NCBI GenBank assembly: GCA_008694505.1
Contig: VZDJ01000046.1
Location: forward strand, 402,489-466,488
Reading direction: 5' to 3'
Length of the DNA: 64,000 bases
Origin: Cyanoderma ruficeps
Lineage: Eukaryota; Chordata; Aves; Passeriformes; Timaliidae
Shown here: positions 57,716 through 64,000 of the stretch, one piece after another
Layout of the letters: each line of letters starts with the position of its first letter
Numbering within the stretch: the stretch's first letter is position 1
Translations under genes and position numbers: made by a program
Notes under the pieces: generated by a model
What the model saw: only the letters and a program-made list of their open reading frames with translations
What the model was told of the DNA's origin: nothing
Database searches by the model: none

Positions 57716-58329
57716 GCGGCCGGCGGCGAGAGCCCGACCGGCGGCGGGGCGGGCCGGGGAGGGGCCGCCGGGAGGGGAGGGACGCGGCGGAGGGGCGGGG
57801 GAGGACGAAGGGGACACGCCCCGGGAGGAGGGACGCGGCGGAGGGGGCGGGGAGAGCGCGGAGGAACGGGAGCGGAGCGGGGGAACGGGGATGGAGGGGT
57901 GGTGGGACACGGCTGGGTGGGGAAAGGGTGAGATAGGAAGGGGTTGGGTGAGATGGAAAGGCGTGAGAGGGGTGGGTGTGTGCCAAGGATGGGTGTGCAA
58001 GGGATGGGCAGCGGCGTGAGAACCAGGTGTGCAAGGCGTGGGTGTTCCGGGCGGTGGTGCGAGGGGTAGCTCTGCCACATCTGGGCAGCTGTGCAAGGAT
58101 CAGGCGGTCGGGAAAGGGCTGGTTGTGCCCGGGGGGGTGGGCAGCTGTGCCGGGGGGTGGGTTTGTCACATCTGGACGCTCGTGCAGAGGTGGGATGTGG
58201 GAAGGCACAGGGGTCGCACACTCGTGTGAGCGATGCAGGGACGGGACGCCGAGCACCCCGGGGGGGGAAACAGTTGGCAAGTTAGGAAATGGTGGTGAAA
58301 TGGATGCCTTGAACTCTTTTTAACGTTAT

Positions 58330-58960
58330 TTAAGCATTAATCACCTAATAACGAGATGATAGTTGTATTATTTATACTTTTGACCTAACAATTGACCACG
58401 CAAGGTCTGAAATGCAGACCTTTTTCACCTAATTTAAAAAAAAAACAAAAAAACAAACAATAAAAACCCCCAAAAAAACAACAACAACAAAAAACCCAAC
58501 CTGAAACGAAGAAGAAGGTGGTGAAGAAAGACTTGGACAACACCTTAAATCTTTCATCTTGCCCCGTATGTATTACTATCTACTAAAATCTTAAATCCTA
58601 AGTTTTTCACCCTGTGAGATCACACAATACTGTTCAAACTACACACCCACAACCCCAGTGCTATCACTCAATTTTGGAAGCCTGTTCCACAGAAGCCCGT
58701 CCCACTAAGAAGGTGAAGAAGAAGAAGGACTTAGACAACACCTGAAATCTTTCATCTTGCCCCATATATTACAATATACTAAAAATCTTAAATCCTGCAT
58801 TTTTCACCCTCTGTGATCACACCAATACCACTTAAACCACACACCCACAAAAATTTCGGAAGCCTTTTCCACACCCTCAAGTCAAACGCAGTGCCTGCTT
58901 GAGGGTCAGTGTTTTTTTAGAGCAGAAAGCCTGAAATTTTCAGCCTCCAGGGTTTCGACA
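58330..58960 (-). mobile_element. Endogenous retrovirus LTR, family X, copy 3 (internally duplicated)
   Basis: On the minus strand it starts TGTCGAAACCCTGGAGGCTG at 58960, matching the start of the LTR at 8003. Shared segments include CACACCCACAACCCCAGTGC and TCACTCAATTTTGGAAGCC (plus-strand text). A stretch of about 200 bases (AAATCTTTCATCTTGCCCC) occurs twice, at about 58545 and 58745. The 3' part is degraded and carries an A/C-rich insertion near 58440-58500. Confidence 0.75.
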
Positions 58961-59535
58961 AGTTAATGCCCGGAATGTCACCCTTTCGGCCGGGCTCGGT
59001 GGCAGCGTTTTTCCAGCCCTGTCGATGTCGCTGTCGTCGTCATCCTGGAGGTAATTCCAGCACCCGAGATCAGGAAGGTTCCCCTGCTGAGCGTGTGTGT
59101 GTCACACTGCTGAGCCACCCCGTGGGGACAGAGGCAGGAGGACACTTGGCACTGGGCTCTCATCTCAGAAGTCGCTGTCCCTGGGGGTTTGAGCTCGGCC
59201 CCACAGAGCTGTGCCCGGCGGGTGACATTTGGGTGCGTGATGAGCAGCAAGACCCTTGAGTGCTGACAATGGGGTCACGGGTGTTTCTGACTGACCCCCA
59301 GGATCTGTGGACAAACCAGTTTAGGAGCCAGGCAGGCAGAGAGTTATTGGGGATGAACCTTTTATCCTGGAATAGCTCCTGCAGTGACATTGGGTGAATT
59401 TATTGTCACCTCTGACCGCGCCCTTAGGCACTTCCAGTCTTCCCAGCGCTGTGCAAACTGTGTGGATTCTGCTTATTTGGGGGGTGAGGAGGGGAAATAT
59501 TTTTTTATTATTATTTTTTTAATGTTTAAAACATC

Positions 59536-60090
59536 TCAGCCAGGCTCCTGACTGCATTTTTGCCAAAACAAAAGCGGCCTCCTGGAAAAGCACCGTTCAA
59601 ATCTTCCCGTGCGTGGGATGTGGGGGCTCCCACTGTGGCTCTGCATCAGCTCCCCTTGGGGTGGGGGCTCAAACTCACTTGGGGTGGGTGCCACATCCAT
59701 TCCAGCTTCCTCAAATCCACGTGATTCACCATTATCTGGGAATATCTCAGCTCCCTTCTCCCAGTGGTTGGGGTGAAGTGGCACCGAGTCAGCCCCCTGT
59801 GCGTGCTGGGGGTCAGAAACCCCATGGGCCACCACAGCCTGGCATAGTCCAGAGCAATATTTCATCAAAGCCTCATCTAGAGGCCTTTCCTCAAGGAGAA
59901 TTTGGGAGACAGGACCAGTGTCAGGGTCATGCTGAGTGTCCTCATCCTGCTCCCCGAGCTCTTCCAGCTTAGGAAAAGGCAATGAAGGGCCGTAGGTGGA
60001 GGGCAGGACAAGCAATGTTATCACTGGGAGGCTTTGCCCGAGCGTTTCTCCGGTGGAAAAAGCAGTTGGAGACTCATTTTCCACGCACAT
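59536..60090 (-). other. Unrecognised 184-codon open frame
   Basis: A single uninterrupted minus-strand frame, open about 36 further codons upstream of its ATG, of ordinary composition and without repeats. It has an acidic proline-containing middle (KLEELGEQDEDTQHDPD), a stretch ERPLDEALMKYCSGLC, and a basic C-terminus ending WQKCSQEPG. I recognise no domain. It could be a chance frame in moderately GC-rich DNA, a relic of a retroelement, or an exon of an unknown gene. No promoter or splice signals stand out. Confidence 0.2.
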
Positions 60091-60770
60091 CCCCGAGAAG
60101 CTGGTGATCCCAGCACGTGGGAGGAAACTCCTGTTCCTCCGGGCAGCCCCGAGGCAGAGCTGTGGGTCATGGAAAGGCAGTGAGACCCTTGCTGTTACTC
60201 ATTTTCTCTGCCCACAGCGAGGTGTCCGGTCTGGGGTGATGCCCTGGGCGTGTGTGACTCTTTCCAAAGTGAGGCAGCACCAAAAATAGTCCCCACTTCT
60301 GCTTCCAGCCTGGGAAAAAGGGAAGCCCAAGCTGGCACTGAGTCCTCCGGGGCTTTGCTGCTTGTCGTGGCTGGGGACCTTGGATGCAGCATCTTCCCGG
60401 GACAGCTTTGTGCCTTTCAGGTCCTTCAGGAACCCCTCGGGTGACACAAATCTCGGTGTTTCTACTCAGAGCTGTGGCCTCGGGCGAGGTCCCCGCAGCC
60501 ACCGACAGCAGAGGGCAGTGCCACATAGGCGCAGTGCCACGGCTTTGGAAAGTGGGAATTTTTCTGTCCGGGATGGAGGGGACACAGCAGAGCCAGGGGG
60601 ACGCAGCCGAGCACCCGAGAGGAGTTTGGTGGTGTAAGTGGCGATTCCAAAGGGTCGTAATTGTTTTCTTTGGGATTAAAAGATGCCAGGTGCAAGGGTG
60701 ATGCTGGACAAGGAGCCCCAGAGTTGTCACCTCTGGTCTGGCACCAACGTGAACCCCGTGTCCTCCCTTT

Positions 60771-61276
60771 AACCCTGTGTCCCAGTGCTGGGGGTGACAC
60801 CTGTGTCCCAGTCCTGGGGGTGACACCTGTGTCCCAGTGCTGGGGGTGAGCCCTGTGTCCAGTCCTGGGGGTGACACCTGTGTCCCAGTCCTGGGGGTGT
60901 CACCTGTGTCCCAGTGCTGGGGGTGAGCCCTGTGTCCCAGTGCTGGGGGTGACACCTGTGTCCCAGTCCTGGGGGTGACACCTGTGTCCCAGTGCTGGGG
61001 GGTGACACCTGTGTCCCAGTGCTGGGGGTGAGCCCTGTGTCCCATTCCCAGGGTGAGCCCTGTGTCCCAGTGCTGGGAGTGAGCCCTGTGTCCCATTCCC
61101 AGGGTGAGCCCTGTGTCCCAGTCCTGGGGGTGAGCCCTGTGTCCCAGTCCTGGGGGTGAGCCCTGTGTCCCAGTCCTGGGGGTGTCACCTGTGTCCCAGT
61201 CCTGGGGGTGAGCCCTGTGTCCCAATCCTGGGGCTGAGCCCTGTGTCCCAGTCCTGGGGGTGACACCTGTGTCCCA
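60771..61276 (+). repeat. 25-bp minisatellite, about 20 copies
   Basis: Units alternate among CCTGTGTCCCAGTCCTGGGGGTGAC, the same with GTGCTGG, and a TCCCATTCCCAGGGTGAGC form. The variant order suggests several rounds of block duplication. A long minus-strand frame across it translates the repeat (HRAHPQDWDTG pattern) and is not a gene. Confidence 0.96.
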
Positions 61277-62054
61277 TGGCAGGATCTCAGCCAGCTCTGC
61301 TGTGTCCCCCCCAGCAGGCTGTTCCCAGGGGGACCTGGAGGGTGATTTCAGGTTTTCCTGCTCCGTGACTCAGCTCTGCCTGCGGCTTCCCCATCCCAGA
61401 GGAGCCCTCACTCCCACCCGCGTGTTTTTCGCAGGAATCCCGGCACATCGTTTCCTCAGGGCTTCCCTCCCCTCCCCAAAGCTTTGCTCCAGGTGTTTTT
61501 CTCCGCGGTGCAACACCGGCTTCCCCACACCCTCCATCCATTCCCCGTGGAGAGCTCGGCGTTTTGCCCACGGAATTCTCTCTGCACCGACCCGAACCCT
61601 CCCGGGCGGCCGCTCCAGCTCAGCGGGGCGATTGACTCACGGGACGGTGAGAGGGGAAGGAAAATACCCGTGAGCTCATCCCGCTCATCCCTCCCTGCCA
61701 GTCCTGCATGGATTCCCCGGCAGATATTTGGCAGCGGCTCCCAGGTTGGAGTAACCCAAGCGAGGCAGCGAAGAGGCGGGGACGGAGCTCACCGGGCTGG
61801 GGCTGGGCTGGGTGTCCCGGGCCGTTCCCGGGATAGCTGAGAAACCTTCGGGCGGCGTTTCCTCCCGGCAGATCGCCTCCCAGAGGAGCCGCTCACATTT
61901 CCCTTCCTTCAGTTTCCTGAATTAGAAGTGGGCCTGGCATTTCTCTGCCCTCCGGACAGAGAGGCTGAAATAACAGACAAGAGCCGGGAACGCCGCTGCC
62001 CACGGGACGGGGTTTGTTCCACCGGGGTCACGCCGTGCAACCCTGCCCTGCCAC

Positions 62055-62650
62055 TGATGCCTGAAGATTTATTTCCACGTGTTCCATGTTCTGTGGAGCC
62101 CAGGGGGGCAGCTCTGAGCTCCCATCCAGTGTCACTCAGCTCTCTGCACACAGCAGGGACACAAAACAAATCCTTTTCCTGCCCCACACCAAGGACAACT
62201 GGGACAAGTTTCCAGGCCCAAAAGCACCAACAACGGTGGCTGGAGGGAGAAAACAAGAAGGATGGGACTGCACCACCTGGAGCTGGGATTGGACAATTCA
62301 ACCCCAAGGTGCAAATGGACCAAAACTTATCAAAGTGTGAGACCTGGTGACCGTTTGTCCATTTTGTGTCCACTTTGTGCCCATTTTGTGACCATTTTGT
62401 GTCCATGTTGGGTCCATTTTGTGTCCATTTTGTGTCCATGTTGGGTCCATTTTGTGTCCATTTTGTGTCCATTTTGTGACCATTTTGTGACTATTTTGTG
62501 TCCATTTCGTGACCATTTTGGGTCCACCTTGGGTGTAGCCCTGGCCAGGCCCTTGTCCTGCTCAAGGTGGATCCTTCAAGGCCTTTTAATAAATATCTCC
62601 TTTATTCTCCAGCTCTGCCCAGTCTGTTCCAGCTCAGCCTTCCCAAGGCA
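62055..62650 (+). mobile_element. Dispersed LTR-like element, copy B
   Basis: 596 bases from TGATGCCTGAAGATTTATTT to CTTCCCAAGGCA, the inverted counterpart of 47852-48452 at a visually estimated 90% identity or so. It carries the same 11-base minisatellite (TTTTGTGTCCA type, about 62345-62525) with a different copy order, and AATAAA near 62590. CCAC flanks both sides (62051-62054 and 62651-62654), a possible 4-base target-site duplication. Confidence 0.78.
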
Positions 62651-63580
62651 CCACCACCACCTCCTGCATTTCCAGCCGCTCTTTTTTCACCATCACGTGG
62701 ACTTCCAGGATGTGTCCTCCCTTCAAGTCACCCCACATGGGCTGGAAGCCACATCCCTGCTTCTTTTCCATCAGGAGTCACCTTGGGGACAGCTCTGAGC
62801 TCCAGCCACTGCTGCTGTCGTACCTCCATCCCTTCCTTGGCTCAGTCAGTCTGGGGGGGCTAAAAATGTGATCAAAACCTGCCTGTTCCTTTCAGGTGGA
62901 ATGCTGAGAGCCAGGCTGGGACCATCCCTGCTTCCCCAGGCTCTGGCTTGTGCAAATCACTGGAATAAGGACAGCCCTGGTCCCCACTCCTGCCCCTTCC
63001 CACTTTTTTAAGTGAAGAAAAGACAGCGGGGGCCAGTTGCAGTGTTGTGGACAACAAAAAGCCAAGGAGAGAAGTTTTCCCACTTTTTCCATGCAGAGCA
63101 GAGCTGGCTGGAGGGATATGGGGCTGAGGGTGTCCCCTGCTGCAGAAGGTGTGGGGCCACCAGCTTTGCCCTCTGAGATCCACCTGGGATCCCTCTGGAA
63201 TCCACGGACTCAAAGCCATTATTGGCCTGCACGTGTTCCATTTTCCCTTCTCTGTAAATCTGCCCCAGAGGGGGAAATCCTGTGGGGAAAAGGTTCAGCC
63301 AGGGCACCGAGGTGGTCAAAACGCAGCAGAGCCCCTCAAATCTCAACGAGGTGGAGGTTTCCCTGAACCTCCCTCCCCTCAGAGATCCCCTCCCTCAACT
63401 GATTACAGGGCACACAATTAAATCCTTTGAAATTATCTCATGCAAGAAGAGAAAGGGGTGATTTTTAGGAATTTTTTTTCCCCTCTAATTTGGGAAGCTG
63501 TCGCCTCCAAGTTAAACAGAAGGAAGCACCAATTCTTCACCTTTTTGCATGGAGTGACCTTGAGGTACCTGCACAGACCT

Positions 63581-64000
63581 TTAGAGAATCGTGGGAGCAC
63601 AAAAAAGTTTGGAAGGGACCTTAAAGCTCATCCAGCCCCACCCCTGCCATGGGCAGGGACACCTTCCACTATCCCAGGCTGCTCCAAGCCCCAAAGTCCC
63701 ACCTGGCCTTGGGCACTCCCAGGGATCCAGGGGCAGCCACAGCTTCTCTGGGAACCTGTGCCAGGGCCTCACCACCCTCCCAGCCAGGAATTCCCAATTC
63801 CCAATCTCCCATCCAGCCCTGCCCTCTGGCAGTTGGAAGCCATTCCCTGTGTCCTGTCCCTCCATCCCTTGTCCCCAGTCCCTCTCCAGCTCTCCTGGAG
63901 CCCCTTCAGGCCCCGCCAGGGGCTCTGAGCTCTCCCTGGAGCTTCTCCTCTCCAGGGGAACATTCCCAGCTCTCCCAGCTCCAGAGCAGAGGGGCTTCAA
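63581..64000 (-). mobile_element. CR1 LINE 3' region, continuing past the window
   Basis: Inverted CR1: 3' end at about 63581 (AGAGAATCGTGGGAGC), then AAGGGACCTTAAAGCTCATC, CCTGCCATGGGCAGGGACAC, GGGCACTCCCAGGGATCCAG and TCCAGCTCTCCTGGAGCCCC. Still CR1-like at the last base. Confidence 0.93.

Larger units (their letters stand above)
56770..58290. promoter_or_regulatory. CpG island over the WNT9A first exon
   Basis: A continuous stretch very rich in C, G and CG dinucleotides begins at about 56770, covers exon 1, and fades near 58290. It includes many GC boxes, homopurine G-runs on the plus strand at about 57740-57900, and the TATA-like box. CpG islands of this kind mark promoters of vertebrate developmental genes. 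Long ORFs in all frames here reflect scarce AT-rich stop codons, not genes. A consensus splice donor on the opposite strand (CAG|GTGAGC, GT at 56982-56983) could belong to a divergent noncoding transcript. Confidence 0.85.
58290..64000. other. Upstream intergenic flank of WNT9A
   Basis: Contains an LTR relic, an unrecognised open frame, a minisatellite, LTR-like copy B and a CR1. In mammals WNT3A lies head-to-head with WNT9A on this side; I found no WNT3A exon here. About 58960-59530 and 61280-62050 and 62660-63580 hold nothing I recognise. Confidence 0.7.

Noticed and set aside
57146..58280. Several overlapping ORFs of 100-207 codons around exon 1
   Set aside because: Chance frames caused by CpG-island composition; only the WNT9A signal-peptide frame has family similarity.
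60167..61225. 352-codon minus-strand ORF
   Set aside because: Its N-terminal half is a translation of the 25-bp minisatellite (HRAHPQDWDTG pattern); no domain and no splice context.
58290..64000. WNT3A, expected head-to-head neighbour of WNT9A
   Set aside because: No segment on either strand matches Wnt motifs (RWNC, WGGC, CHG); if present it lies beyond the window.

Overview
The window is vertebrate nuclear DNA, almost certainly from a bird and probably a songbird-like species. It holds short conserved exons separated by introns of tens of kilobases, many 3'-truncated CR1 LINE copies with the usual avian 3' sequence, several avian-type retroviral LTRs, and a dense set of minisatellites. There is no bacterial-style gene packing. 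Almost all open frames over 60 codons are chance frames or translations of repeats.

One protein-coding gene is supported: WNT9A (formerly WNT14), on the minus strand. Exon 1 (57540-57634) encodes the signal peptide and lies in a CpG island (about 56770-58290) with a TATA-like box. Exon 2 (17006-17265) and exon 3 (6585-6847) follow after introns of about 40.3 kb and 10.2 kb. The splice phases join cleanly into 206 codons that match the N-terminal half of WNT9A. The last coding exon, which carries the lipid-acylated serine loop and the cysteine-rich C-terminal domain, is not visible and should lie beyond base 1. Positions 58290-64000 are therefore upstream intergenic DNA.

Region by region: 1-6584 is part of intron 3, mostly single-copy with a 91-bp minisatellite. 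Intron 2 (6848-17005) is largely repeat-derived. It holds an 80-bp tandem array, an LTR of about 533 bp, a second LTR with CCAAT/TATA/ATTAAA signals and a tRNA-Trp-like primer binding site, a 1.4-kb array of 154-bp units, and a multiply duplicated LTR block ending about 30-45 bp from exon 2. Intron 1 (17266-57539) mixes CR1 fragments, several tandem arrays, a direct duplication 8.7 kb apart, an 890-bp higher-order repeat, AT-rich single-copy islands that could be enhancers, and a secondary CpG-rich patch at about 53.2-53.7 kb. The upstream flank has another LTR copy, a 25-bp minisatellite, an unrecognised open frame, an element whose inverted partner lies in intron 1, and a CR1.

The assembly has one 56-base gap and five single Ns. 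At least one single N separates an identical flanking sequence, which points to a false duplication. I found no novel enzymatic or defence system. What is unusual is the repeat architecture around a developmental signalling gene.
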